32,667 nucleotides of DNA from DASRRB01 sp036732755 (lineage in GTDB: Bacteria; Planctomycetota; B15-G4; SIAN01), in contig DAINBU010000053.1 of assembly GCA_036732755.1 (NCBI GenBank), positions 1 through 32,667 on the forward strand, written 5' to 3'. The first letter of the stretch is position 1. Every line of letters starts with the position of its first letter. Below are positions 1 to 8,054 of the stretch, piece after piece. The translations under genes and the position numbers were made by a program. The notes beneath the pieces are model-generated. The model ran no database searches. It was not told the DNA's origin and worked only from the letters and a program-made list of their open reading frames with translations.

Positions 1-159
1 GTGGTCGAGCGCGGCTTCGTGCGCGCCGTCGCGCTCACGCTCGGAGAGCCGAAGAACGAGCGCTTCCTCGTCGAGAAGGGCCTCACCGGCGGCGAGCACC
101 TCGTCGTCAAGCCGCCGGCACGCCTCGAAGACGGCGACCGCGTGCGCGTGAAGGAGTGA
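1..159 (+). CDS. Efflux membrane-fusion (HlyD/MFP) protein, C-terminal end only
   Basis: The frame is open from the first base and stops at 157-159, leaving the last 52 residues of a protein that starts outside the window. The visible part has the pattern of the end of an RND/MacA-type periplasmic adaptor: a beta-strand-rich stretch, then GLTGGEHLVV and a final LEDGDRVRVKE. In that family the membrane-proximal domain typically ends with a 'GL..GE.VVV.....L.DG..V' motif. An ABC ATPase and two MacB-like permeases follow, which is the usual neighbourhood of a MacA-like adaptor. The family call comes from this short tail plus context, so the subfamily is uncertain. Confidence 0.6.
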   Translation: MVERGFVRAVALTLGEPKNERFLVEKGLTGGEHLVVKPPARLEDGDRVRVKE

Positions 160-223
160 ACGGCCGATTGCGTACTGGAACGACGGCGGAGCGAAGGTCC
201 GTCGCGAAGGGGAGCCTGCCACG

Positions 224-928
224 ATGAACGATGCGATGATCCGGGCCCGCGGCGTGAAGAAGACCTACACGCGCGCGGGCGAGACACTGACCGTCCTCGA
301 CGGCCTCGACCTCGAGATGGAGGAGGGCCACTTCTACGCCCTGATGGGGCCGTCGGGCTCGGGCAAGACGACGCTCCTGAACCTGGTCGGCGGCCTCGAC
401 GCCGCCGACGAAGGCGAGCTGATCGTCGCGGGCGAGAGCCTCGCCGACCTCTCGGGCAGCGAGCTCGCGGCGTGGCGCGCCGCCAACGTCGGCTTCGTCT
501 TCCAGGCGTTCAACCTGATCCCGGTGCTGACCGCGGTCGAGAACGTCGAGCTGCCGCTCCTGCTCTCCCCGCTCAGCCGCGCGAAGCGGCGCGAGCACGC
601 CATGTACGCGCTCACGCTGGTCGGCCTCGAGGATCGCGCGAAGCACCGGCCGCAACAGCTGTCGGGCGGGCAGGAGCAGCGCGTCGCGATCGCGCGCGCG
701 ATCGCGACCGACCCCAAGCTGATCCTCGCGGACGAGCCGACCGGCGACCTCGACCGCAAGAGCGCCGAGCAGGTGCTCGACCTCCTGGTCCGCCTCAACG
801 GCGAGCTCAAGAAGACGATCCTGATGGTCACCCACGATCCGCACGCGGCCGAGCGCGCCCAGCGCATCGTCCACCTCGACAAGGGCCAGCTCGGCCGCGT
901 CGAGACGCGCGCCGCGGCGGCCACGTGA
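224..928 (+). CDS. ABC transporter ATP-binding protein, LolD/MacB type
   Basis: This is a 234-residue ABC ATPase, the usual length for the LolD/MacB/FtsE group. Visible motifs are Walker A GPSGSGKTT near residues 42-50, a Q-loop in VFQAFNLIPVLTAVENVELP (typical of this group), the signature LSGGQEQRVAIARA, Walker B LILADEPTGDLD and the switch histidine in VTHD. The signature has LSGGQEQ rather than the common LSGGQQQ. The ATG is preceded by GGGGAG at a suitable distance. It lies between an adaptor end and two permeases on the same strand, so it should power an efflux, lipoprotein-release or mechanotransmission complex rather than an importer. The substrate cannot be told from the sequence. 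Confidence 0.92.
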   Translation: MNDAMIRARGVKKTYTRAGETLTVLDGLDLEMEEGHFYALMGPSGSGKTTLLNLVGGLDAADEGELIVAGESLADLSGSELAAWRAANVGFVFQAFNLIPVLTAVENVELPLLLSPLSRAKRREHAMYALTLVGLEDRAKHRPQQLSGGQEQRVAIARAIATDPKLILADEPTGDLDRKSAEQVLDLLVRLNGELKKTILMVTHDPHAAERAQRIVHLDKGQLGRVETRAAAAT

Positions 929-938
929 GGCGGCGCGC

Positions 939-2105
939 GTGATCTCCTTCAAGCTGGTCCGCCGCAACCTCACGAAACACAAGATGCGCTCGGCGCTGAC
1001 GATCGCGTCGCTGATGGTCGGCGTCTTCCTCCTCTGCGTGCTGAAGTCGATGGTGGTCGCGCTCGAATCGGGAGTCGCCGGGGCCAAGCGCGACCGCCTC
1101 GTCGTGCAGTCGGCGGCGAGCCTCTTCATCGGGCTGCCGCTGCCGTACCAGCAGCGCATCGCCGAGGTCCCCGGCGTGCAAAAGACCTGCAAGTGGTGCT
1201 GGTTCGGCGGCTACTTCCGCGAGCCGAAGAACTTCCTCGGCGCCTTCGCGACCGACTCCGACACGATCTTCGACGTCTACCCCGAGATGGAGGTGATCGA
1301 CGGGTCGATCGACGATTGGCGCAAGGACCGGAGCGGCTGCCTGATCGGCGACCTGCTCGCGCAGCAGTTCGACTGGAAGGTCGGCCAGACCATCCCGATC
1401 ATCAGCGCGAACTACCTGCCGCCCAGCGGCGACGCGTGGCAGTTCACCGTCCGCGCGATCTACAAGTCGGAGAGCAGCGCCGTCGACCGCCGCACCTTCT
1501 TCTTCAACTGGGACTACTTCCAGGAGAGCTTCGAGAAGGTGATGAAGCGGACGCCCGACACCAGCACGATCGTGATGCGGACCAAGCCGGGCGCCGACCA
1601 GAACGAGATCATGCGGACCGTCGAGGGGTTCTACGAGAACGGCCCGCAGCGCGTGCAGTGCACGACCGAGGCGGCGTTCCAGGCGCAGTTCCTGACGATG
1701 ATGGGCAACGTCCCGTTCCTGGTCACCTCGATCGGCAGCGGCGTCCTCGTCGCGATCGCGCTCGCCTGCGTCAACACGATGTTGATGGCGTTCCGCGACC
1801 AGGCGCACGACGTCGGGATCATGAAGGCGCTCGGATTCACCGACGGGGGCGTCTCGGGCTTCATGCTCGGCCAGTCGATGCTGCTCTGCATCGTGGGGGG
1901 CGGGCTCGGGATCCTGCTCGTGAAGGGGCTCGAGCCGGCCTTCATGGCCTTCCTCGGGTCGGTGTTCCCCGGATACGCCGTGACCGGGCGCACGCTCGCC
2001 GTCGCGGCGCTGGTCACGGTGGCGATCGGGCTGGTGGCCGGCGTCGTGCCGGCGATCGCCGCGCGCCGGCTGCGCTGCGTCGAAGCGCTGCGCAGCGTGG
2101 AGTGA
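939..2105 (+). CDS. ABC transporter permease, MacB/FtsX type (first of two)
   Basis: This 388-residue protein has FtsX/MacB topology: a transmembrane helix near residues 20-42, a large extracytoplasmic MacB-like domain (about 45-260) and three C-terminal helices (about 268-375), ending RRLRCVEALRSVE. The C-terminal part contains the family's coupling region AHDVGIMKALGF. The GTG start lies 10 bases after the ATPase stop, with GAGG eight bases upstream. It probably forms a heterodimer with the next gene, because both permeases are 388 residues and share one ATPase. What is transported is unknown. Confidence 0.88.
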   Translation: MISFKLVRRNLTKHKMRSALTIASLMVGVFLLCVLKSMVVALESGVAGAKRDRLVVQSAASLFIGLPLPYQQRIAEVPGVQKTCKWCWFGGYFREPKNFLGAFATDSDTIFDVYPEMEVIDGSIDDWRKDRSGCLIGDLLAQQFDWKVGQTIPIISANYLPPSGDAWQFTVRAIYKSESSAVDRRTFFFNWDYFQESFEKVMKRTPDTSTIVMRTKPGADQNEIMRTVEGFYENGPQRVQCTTEAAFQAQFLTMMGNVPFLVTSIGSGVLVAIALACVNTMLMAFRDQAHDVGIMKALGFTDGGVSGFMLGQSMLLCIVGGGLGILLVKGLEPAFMAFLGSVFPGYAVTGRTLAVAALVTVAIGLVAGVVPAIAARRLRCVEALRSVE

Positions 2106-2112
2106 CGGGACC

Positions 2113-3279
2113 ATGCTGGTACCACTGACCTACAACCTCCGCAGCCTGTTCGTCCGCCGGAGCGCGACCGTCCTCACGCTGCTCGGCATCGGGGCGACGG
2201 TGACGGTGCTGACCGGCTTCCTCGCGCTGCAGGCGGGTTTCCGCTCCCTCTACACGCAGGGCGGGCGCGACGACGTCGTGATCTTCATGCGGCCGAGTTC
2301 CACGAGCGAGGGACAGAGCCTGTTCCTGCGCGAGATCGCCGACCGCCTGATCAAGTCGTCGCCCGAGATCCTCGCGGTGGGGGACGCGCCGCCGGTCGCG
2401 GCGATGGAGACGTACTTCGCGGTGCGCAAGCAGAAGGCGCACGGCGCCGGCGAAACCAACGTCCCGATCCGCGGCGTCCAGCCGACCAGCTTCCAGCTGC
2501 GCGACGGCCTGCGCATCGTCGAGGGGCGCGAGCTCAAGTTCGGGAGCGACGAGCTGATCGTCGGGCGCAAGCTGATCGACCGCATGGCCGGCTGCAACGT
2601 GGGCGACGTGATCGTGCTCAACCTCACGCCGTTCCGCGTCGTCGGCATCTTCGAGGGGCCCGGCGCCTGCGAATCGGAGATCTGGACCGACTTCGACCGC
2701 GCGAGCGTCGCGCTGAACATCCCGTGGGCCAACGCGATCCTGGCGAAGCTCCGGCCCGGGACCGATTTCAAGAAGCTCGAGGAGAGGATCCGGAGCGACA
2801 AGGAGACGCCGGCAAAGGTGATGACCGAGGTCGACTACCTGAGGAGCCAGACGAACGCGCTCGGGATGATGCTCGGGCTCCTGGGCAGCATCCTCGGAAC
2901 GGTCATGGGGATCGCGGCGGTGTTCACCGCCATGAACACGATGCTCGCCGCGCTCGCGGCGCGGACGCACGAGATCGGGATCCTCCTCTCGATCGGGTTC
3001 CGGCCGTTCTCGATCTTCGTCTCGTTCCTGTTCGAGGCGCTCCTGCTCGGCGTCCTCGGCGGTGCGATCGGGTGCCTCCTCGCCCTCCCGCTCCACGGGA
3101 TCAAGACCGGCACCACCAACTGGGACACGTTCACCGAGGTCGCCTTCGCGTTCCGCATCACGCCGGAAGTCCTGACGACCGCCGTCGTCTTCTCCCTCGC
3201 GCTCGGCCTCCTCGGCGGCGCGATCCCGGCCTTCCGCGCGGCGCGCCTCGCACCGACGGAGGCGCTGCGGCGGAGGTGA
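2113..3279 (+). CDS. ABC transporter permease, MacB/FtsX type (second of two)
   Basis: A second 388-residue permease of the same architecture follows seven bases after the first. It has an N-terminal helix (about residues 20-40), a periplasmic domain containing VPIRGVQPTSF and RIVEGREL (typical MacB periplasmic-core patterns), then three C-terminal helices with the coupling motif THEIGILLSIGF and a terminal ARLAPTEALRRR. GGAG lies ten bases before the ATG. With the upstream ATPase and adaptor it forms a probable four-gene efflux or lipoprotein-trafficking operon. The two permeases differ in sequence, suggesting a heterodimeric channel. Confidence 0.88.
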   Translation: MLVPLTYNLRSLFVRRSATVLTLLGIGATVTVLTGFLALQAGFRSLYTQGGRDDVVIFMRPSSTSEGQSLFLREIADRLIKSSPEILAVGDAPPVAAMETYFAVRKQKAHGAGETNVPIRGVQPTSFQLRDGLRIVEGRELKFGSDELIVGRKLIDRMAGCNVGDVIVLNLTPFRVVGIFEGPGACESEIWTDFDRASVALNIPWANAILAKLRPGTDFKKLEERIRSDKETPAKVMTEVDYLRSQTNALGMMLGLLGSILGTVMGIAAVFTAMNTMLAALAARTHEIGILLSIGFRPFSIFVSFLFEALLLGVLGGAIGCLLALPLHGIKTGTTNWDTFTEVAFAFRITPEVLTTAVVFSLALGLLGGAIPAFRAARLAPTEALRRR

Positions 3280-3314
3280 ATCGGGTCGAGGCGTCCTCTC
3301 GAAGGAGCACCCCC

Positions 3315-4244
3315 ATGCGACGAGGTCTTGTGCGGGTCCTTTGCGTCTGCGCGGCCGCGAACGCGGCGGGCCGGGCGGCGGCCGGCCAGGCGGCGGCCGA
3401 CGGCGGCGCTCCTCCTCCCATCGACCGCAAGCTCGCGAAGGAGCCGAAGTACGTCGCCGCTCCCCGCTACGCGCTGTTCGTCCTCGACGAGGCGGGAAAG
3501 TTCAAGGCGTGGGCCGTCTTCGACAAGTCGAGCGCGGACGCGCCTTGGTACGACGTGCTCTACTTCGACAAGAACGGCGACGGCGACCTGACCGCGACTG
3601 ACGAGCGCTTCGTCGGCGTGCGCGACGCGAAGCTCGCCGAGGCGGGGCTCGAGATGCTGATCCGCGTCGGCGACGTCGCGGTGCCGGGCACGGCGCGCGT
3701 CCACAAAGGACTGCGCTTCAGCACGAGCCCGAAAGGGGGCCGCAAGGGCTTCTGGTTCGACATGTACTGGCATGGCGCCACCGAGGTCTCCGGCACCTAC
3801 GGGCCGGTCGGCATCGACACCGCCGAGTTCGCCGACTCGCCCGCGCACGCCTCGATCGTCACGCCCGACCCGAACGGCGTGCTCGCCTTCGGGCTCTGGA
3901 TGACCGGGCCGGTCGAACTCGCGATCGGCGCCGCGACGCACCTGCGCCTGATCGCCGGCAACCCCGGCGTCGGTCCAAACGCGCTCGCCGCCGTCGACGA
4001 GAAGTTCATCGACCTCGAGAAGGACGAGCTGATCGCGACGGTGGTCGCGAAGGACGCGAAGGGAGAGCTCGTCGAGACGACCACGCGCATCCGCCAGCAC
4101 TGCTGAGGGATCCTCTACGACGACTCCGTGCGAGTCGATCCGAGGGCGGTCCCCGGCCCCGCGACGCTGCGCGTCGAGCTGCGCTCCACCATGGGCAAGC
4201 GCGCCCGCCCGACCGACCTGCCGATCACGCTGGTCAAGAAGTGA
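3315..4244 (+). CDS. Exported protein with probable selenocysteine (in-frame TGA at 4104-4106)
   Basis: The ATG at 3315 has a strong ribosome site (GAAGGAG, seven bases upstream). The product starts with a signal peptide (about residues 1-25) and carries an EF-hand-like calcium loop DKNGDGDL at 85-92. The frame meets TGA at 4104-4106, directly after Cys263. It then continues open in the same frame for 45 more sense codons, almost all ending in G or C, to TGA at 4242-4244, seven bases before the next gene. Read through, the product is 309 residues with a Cys263-Sec264-Gly265 motif. The extra part (GILYDDSVRV, then PATLRVEL and PTDLPITL) looks like the natural end of the beta-rich domain. A hairpin follows the TGA. 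From memory, related planctomycete exported proteins carry a Cys-rich site at this position; I could not check this. The alternative is a nonsense mutation or a 263-residue product. The function is unknown, possibly redox or metal binding. Confidence 0.68.
4108..4145 (+). promoter_or_regulatory. Candidate bacterial SECIS hairpin after in-frame TGA
   Basis: Just after the TGA at 4104-4106 the RNA can fold with an upper stem CGACTC (4121-4126) pairing with GAGTCG (4132-4137) around a five-base loop CGTGC. A lower stem CCTC (4112-4115) can pair with GAGG (4142-4145) across a small internal loop. The apical loop starts 21 nt after the TGA and has G as its second base. This fits the loose rules known for bacterial selenocysteine insertion elements: loop about 16-37 nt downstream, with a G in the first two loop bases. 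Short stems are common in GC-rich DNA, so this supports the Sec reading but does not prove it. Confidence 0.42.
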
Positions 4245-4251
4245 GCGCCGG

Positions 4252-7077
4252 GTGATCCGGCTCACGACGGCATGCGTGGGCCTCGTGGCGTTTGGCGGCA
4301 TGCAGCGCCCGCTGCGCGCACAGCGGGCGCCGCCACCCGAGCTCCCGCCGACCGTCGCCGAGGCCTCGCAGTTCGAGCGCACCTCGACCTCCGCCGAGGT
4401 CGAGGCGTACGTCGACCGCTGCGTCGCGGCGAGCCCGAGGCTCGTGCGCTTGTCGATGGGGAAGACGACGCAGGGGAAGGACCTGCCGCTCGTGCTGGTC
4501 GCGGATCCTCCGGTGAAGTCGTTGGAGGCGGCGCGCGCGCAGGCGGCCGCGGCGAAGCGGCCGCTCGTGTTCGTGATGGCGAACATTCATGCGGGTGAAG
4601 TCGAGGGGAAGGAGGCGGTGCAGATCCTCCTGCGCGAGCTCGCGCGCGGCGAGCACGACGAACTGCTCGGCGCGCTCACGCTCGCCTTCGTCCCCGACTA
4701 CAACCCCGACGGCAACGACAAGCTGGACCGCAAGAGCCGTCCCGACCAGGCCGGTCCGAACGAGGGCGTCGGCCAGCGCGCCAACGGCCAAGGGCTCGAC
4801 TTGAACCGCGACTTCGTGAAGGTCGAGGCGCCCGAGACGAAGGCGCTGTTCGCGGCCGTCGACGCGCTCGACCCGGTCCTCGTGATGGACCTGCACACGA
4901 CGGACGGTTCCTACCACGGCTACGACCTGACCTACGCCGGGATCATGCACCCGGCGTGCGATCCCGGGCTGCTCGAGTTCACGCGTGCGACGCTGCTGCC
5001 GAAGGTGCAGGCGGCGATGAAGGCGAAGGGCTTCGCGACCTTCGACTACGGCGACTTCGACGACAACGCCCATCCGGAGAAGGGGTGGTCGAGCTTCGAG
5101 AGCAAGCCGCGCTACGGCACCAACTACTTCGGCTTCCAGAACCGTCTCACGCTCCTGTCGGAGGCGTACAGCCACGCGCCGTTCGCCGAGCGCGTGAAGT
5201 CGACGCGCGCCTTCGTGCTCACCGCGCTCGAGTTCGCGCGCGACCACGCCGCCGTGCTGATGCAGCTGCGCGCCGACGCCGACGAGCGCGGCCGCGCCCT
5301 CGGCGCGAGCGCGCCGACCGTCACGCTTCCGACGCGCGGCGAGCTGGCGAAGACGCGCGACGACGACGTCCTCGTCGGCGCCGTGCGCGTCGAGAAGGAC
5401 CCCGTCACGGGCCTCGACCACCTGGTCACGACGCACGAGTCGCACGCCGTCCGCATGCCGGTCCGCGTCACCTTCGAGGGCCGCGACGAGCGGCCGCTCC
5501 CGAAGGCGTGGCTCGTCGCGCGCCCGAGCGACCGCCTCCTCGACCTCGTCGCGCGCCACGGCCTCGCGAGCGAGCGCCTCGCCGCCCCGCGCCGCGCGCG
5601 CGTGCGCGTCCTCGCGAACGCCCAGCGCACCGAATCGAAGCGCCCCTTCCAGGGTCACCCCCTCGTAACCTTCACCGGCACCGACGCCGAGCGCGAGCTC
5701 GAACTCCCCGCCGGCGCGCTCGTCGTCCCGACCGACCAGCCGCGCTCGCGCCTCGCCTTCGTCCTCTTCACCCCGACCTCGGACGACGGCCTCGGCACGT
5801 GGGGCGCGCTGAATCTCGAACCGGACGGCGAGGGCCAGCGCTTCGAGGCGCTGCAGCTGCTGGACTGGGCGACCGCCGTCGATGCGAACGAAGCGGTGCG
5901 CGCGCTGGCGGAGCGGACGCAGAAGCTCGAGGCCTTCACCGCGATCTACCGCGTCGTCCACTTCGACGCCACCGAGTCAGAGCAACGGCTGTACTACCGA
6001 GCGCCCGATCGCGCGCGCTTCGACTCCGTGGGGAAGCAGGAGTCGACCCGCAGCTGGCTGCGGGGCAGCGTGATGTCGACGCGCGGGGTTGATCGCCGAG
6101 GTCGCTACGCCATCGATCGCGACCTGGCCGAGTGGAGGATCGAGAACGAACGTTTCGACGCGATGCTGGAACGGGAATTTGCGCGACCCGCCCCTCCTGC
6201 CGCCCCACGGACGGGTGGTCCGGGCTTCCGATTGGATTTCGAAGCGCCGCTCGCCGAGGGTGAGGACAGCGGGATCGTCATGACCCTGTTGTGGGCGGAA
6301 CCGAAGTTCCACCTCCTGGCATGGCTCGACGGCGGTACGCCCGCGAGTCCGTGGCAGGCGGAGGGGGAGGAATTCGTCCGGCGCACCGCGAAAGGGGGAG
6401 TCGTCCGGGTCTCGAAGGAGACGGGGTTCCTCGTGAGCCTCACGCATCCGAGCGGATTCGAGATACGCCTGGTTCGAGCCAGCGAAAGTGTCTCCGACGA
6501 GGATCTGGCCGTCCCGCGTCGCCTGGCGAACGAAGAGGACCGCACGCCGCAGGACGAGTGGGGATTCCTGTCCGATCGTTTCCAGAGACAGCGGCGCGCG
6601 GCGTACGAGGCCGCGTTGCATGCCGCGCCCGATTCGTCGAAGGGTGCCGTGGCCCGCGACGCACGCCTGGGCCGCGTGTTCTCCTTCATCGACTCCCCGT
6701 TCTGCGGCCGGATGGACGCCGACCATCGCGACCGATGGGCGCCCTACCTGGAGCAGTTCACCGTAGCGTGTCGCACGCAGCGCTTGGAGGCCGGCGATTC
6801 CACGGAGAAGCGGGCCGCCGTGGATGCCGCCATCTCGCGTTGGAGGGCCGAGTACGAGCGGCGGATCGACGAGTTCGGCGAGCAACAGAAGGCGGCGCTC
6901 GAAGCGCCGCTCGACGAGGATGCTCCCGAAGCCGCCGGCGCGAACGCCGCGGCCCGGATCGGCGCGATCCTGGCGATCGAGCGCGCCGTCTTCCTCGTGC
7001 AGTTCCGCGAGACGGTTCGCACTCCGGCGATCGCCCGTCTCGAGAACGCGCTTCGGACGGCCGAGACGCGGCACTGA
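4252..7077 (+). CDS. M14-family zinc carboxypeptidase with long extra C-terminal region
   Basis: This is a 941-residue protein with a GTG start seven bases after the preceding stop, a weak ribosome site and a hydrophobic N-terminus (about 1-24) suggesting export. The M14 zinc site is visible: H113 and E116 in NIHAGEVEGKE, H215 in MDLHTTDG and the likely catalytic glutamate E304 in LLSEAYSH. YNPDGND and GLDLNRDF are also typical. The peptidase half runs to about residue 535. Residues 540-941 match no peptidase motif that I recognise. They begin AIYRVVHFD, loosely like a LolA or outer-membrane lipoprotein-sorting fold, and end in a charged helical stretch. This second half uses noticeably more A/T-ending codons than the first, suggesting a gene fusion or recombination. 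The likely role is cleavage of extracytoplasmic peptides or cell-wall material. Confidence 0.85.
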   Translation: MIRLTTACVGLVAFGGMQRPLRAQRAPPPELPPTVAEASQFERTSTSAEVEAYVDRCVAASPRLVRLSMGKTTQGKDLPLVLVADPPVKSLEAARAQAAAAKRPLVFVMANIHAGEVEGKEAVQILLRELARGEHDELLGALTLAFVPDYNPDGNDKLDRKSRPDQAGPNEGVGQRANGQGLDLNRDFVKVEAPETKALFAAVDALDPVLVMDLHTTDGSYHGYDLTYAGIMHPACDPGLLEFTRATLLPKVQAAMKAKGFATFDYGDFDDNAHPEKGWSSFESKPRYGTNYFGFQNRLTLLSEAYSHAPFAERVKSTRAFVLTALEFARDHAAVLMQLRADADERGRALGASAPTVTLPTRGELAKTRDDDVLVGAVRVEKDPVTGLDHLVTTHESHAVRMPVRVTFEGRDERPLPKAWLVARPSDRLLDLVARHGLASERLAAPRRARVRVLANAQRTESKRPFQGHPLVTFTGTDAERELELPAGALVVPTDQPRSRLAFVLFTPTSDDGLGTWGALNLEPDGEGQRFEALQLLDWATAVDANEAVRALAERTQKLEAFTAIYRVVHFDATESEQRLYYRAPDRARFDSVGKQESTRSWLRGSVMSTRGVDRRGRYAIDRDLAEWRIENERFDAMLEREFARPAPPAAPRTGGPGFRLDFEAPLAEGEDSGIVMTLLWAEPKFHLLAWLDGGTPASPWQAEGEEFVRRTAKGGVVRVSKETGFLVSLTHPSGFEIRLVRASESVSDEDLAVPRRLANEEDRTPQDEWGFLSDRFQRQRRAAYEAALHAAPDSSKGAVARDARLGRVFSFIDSPFCGRMDADHRDRWAPYLEQFTVACRTQRLEAGDSTEKRAAVDAAISRWRAEYERRIDEFGEQQKAALEAPLDEDAPEAAGANAAARIGAILAIERAVFLVQFRETVRTPAIARLENALRTAETRH

Positions 7078-7141
7078 CGGAGAAGAACTCGAGACCGCTC
7101 CGCGTCCTCGCACGCCGTGTCGCGTTCGATGCTCACTCCGG

Positions 7142-7165
7142 ACGGCGGCGTCTACTGTCCGCCGT
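7142..7165. terminator. Weak hairpin between convergent genes
   Basis: ACGGCGG (7142-7148) can pair with CCGCCGT (7159-7165) around a ten-base loop. It lies at the 3' ends of the convergent peptidase and dioxygenase genes and includes the stop of the latter. No T-run follows on either strand, so it is at best a weak or non-canonical terminator. Confidence 0.25.
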
Positions 7166-7997
7166 TGTCGCGCTTCGCCTGTGCCTCCGCGAAGCCCACG
7201 CTCTCGAGCACGCCCTTCTCGTCGTTGTGCGAGTGCGTGAACCCGTGCGCCCGCTCCCAGGCGACCGTCTCCTTGCTGCGGAACGCCACGACGTAGGCGC
7301 GGCGCCAGCCGTCGGACTTGTTGCCGCCGCTGCCGTGCATGACCCGTTCATTGTGGACGGTGATGTCGCCGCGCAGGATCGGGGCGAGCTTCACGACGTC
7401 GCCCTTCACGAGCTCCGTCACCAACGTATGCGACTTCGCGCGATCCCCGTGCAGCGGCCGGTGCTTGCGCAGCTCCTGCAGATGCGTCCCGGGCACGAAG
7501 CGCATGCAGCCGTTCTCGGCGGTCGAGGCGTCGATGGCGAGCCAGCAGGTCGCGGTGCGCGTGTCGGGCGTGGTGGTCGGCCAGTAGGCGAGGTCCTGGT
7601 GCCAGCCGAAGACGGCGTCGTCGCGGCGCGGGCGCTTGGCGAGGAGCTGGTCGTAGTCGAGCTCCATGCCGGCGCCGCAGAGCTGCTCGGCGATGGCGTG
7701 GGCGCGCCGCTCGTAGACGTTGCCGCGCCACTCCGGAAAGTAGCGGCGCGGCAGCATGACGTTGATCAGGGAGAAGGTCTCGACCGGCCGCTCGTAGTCG
7801 CCCGACATGTCGCAGAAGTCGCGGCCCGGCACGGCGATCTCGCGGCGCAGGAAGCGCTCGTAGTCCCGCTCGATCGCGTCGACCTCGTCGGGCGAGAGGA
7901 CGCCGGCGAGGTGGACGTAGCCGTCGCGCTCGAACTTCGCGCGGTCCGTGTCCGCGACCACGTAGCCGTTGCCGTCGCGATGGGAGCCGTCGGCCAT
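7152..7997 (-). CDS. Phytanoyl-CoA dioxygenase (PhyH) family Fe(II)/2-oxoglutarate oxygenase
   Basis: This 281-residue protein has the PhyH pattern: RDGYVHLAGVLSPDEVDAIE near the N-terminus, the iron-binding H133-x-D135 in FGWHQDLAYW, the distal histidine H221 in RVMHGSGGNKS, and the 2-oxoglutarate-binding arginine in WRRAYVVAFRS about 11 residues later. GCMRFVPGTHL is also typical. The facial triad is complete, so it should be an active hydroxylase of a small molecule or lipid; the substrate cannot be predicted. The ATG was chosen because it starts the conserved domain and has TATGGT eight bases upstream but no Shine-Dalgarno sequence. The frame extends further upstream, but only antisense to the divergent neighbour. 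Confidence 0.88.
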   Translation of the reverse strand: MADGSHRDGNGYVVADTDRAKFERDGYVHLAGVLSPDEVDAIERDYERFLRREIAVPGRDFCDMSGDYERPVETFSLINVMLPRRYFPEWRGNVYERRAHAIAEQLCGAGMELDYDQLLAKRPRRDDAVFGWHQDLAYWPTTTPDTRTATCWLAIDASTAENGCMRFVPGTHLQELRKHRPLHGDRAKSHTLVTELVKGDVVKLAPILRGDITVHNERVMHGSGGNKSDGWRRAYVVAFRSKETVAWERAHGFTHSHNDEKGVLESVGFAEAQAKRDNGGQ

Positions 7998-8005
7998 GGC
8001 GGGCG

Positions 8006-8011
8006 ACCATA
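8006..8011 (-). promoter_or_regulatory. -10-like hexamer TATGGT before the PhyH gene
   Basis: On the minus strand TATGGT ends eight bases before the ATG at 7997. No ribosome-binding sequence fits in between, so a transcript from here would be nearly leaderless. No clear -35 is seen. Confidence 0.35.
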
Positions 8012-8038
8012 GCCGCGCGGCGCCGAGCCGACGAGCGG

Positions 8039-8044
8039 TACGAT
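8039..8044 (+). promoter_or_regulatory. -10-like hexamer TACGAT before the DUF4129 operon
   Basis: TACGAT ends ten bases before the ATG at 8055, within the 57-bp gap between two divergent genes. There is no Shine-Dalgarno sequence between it and the start. This is consistent with a nearly leaderless mRNA for the first gene of the six-gene operon. Confidence 0.4.
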
Positions 8045-8054
8045 CCGCCGCTCC

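Noticed and set aside
160..223. In-frame continuation after the first stop codon as another selenocysteine case
   Set aside because: The codons after the stop lack GC-ending bias and include no plausible domain, so it is a normal intergenic gap.
828..2114. Minus-strand open frame opposite the first permease
   Set aside because: Antisense shadow of the MacB-like gene, with a repetitive Arg/Asp-rich translation and no recognisable domain.
3315..4106. Ending the exported protein at the TGA and calling the rest intergenic
   Set aside because: The same frame continues with normal coding composition up to seven bases before the next gene, so a simple end is less likely. A sequencing error or nonsense mutation cannot be excluded.
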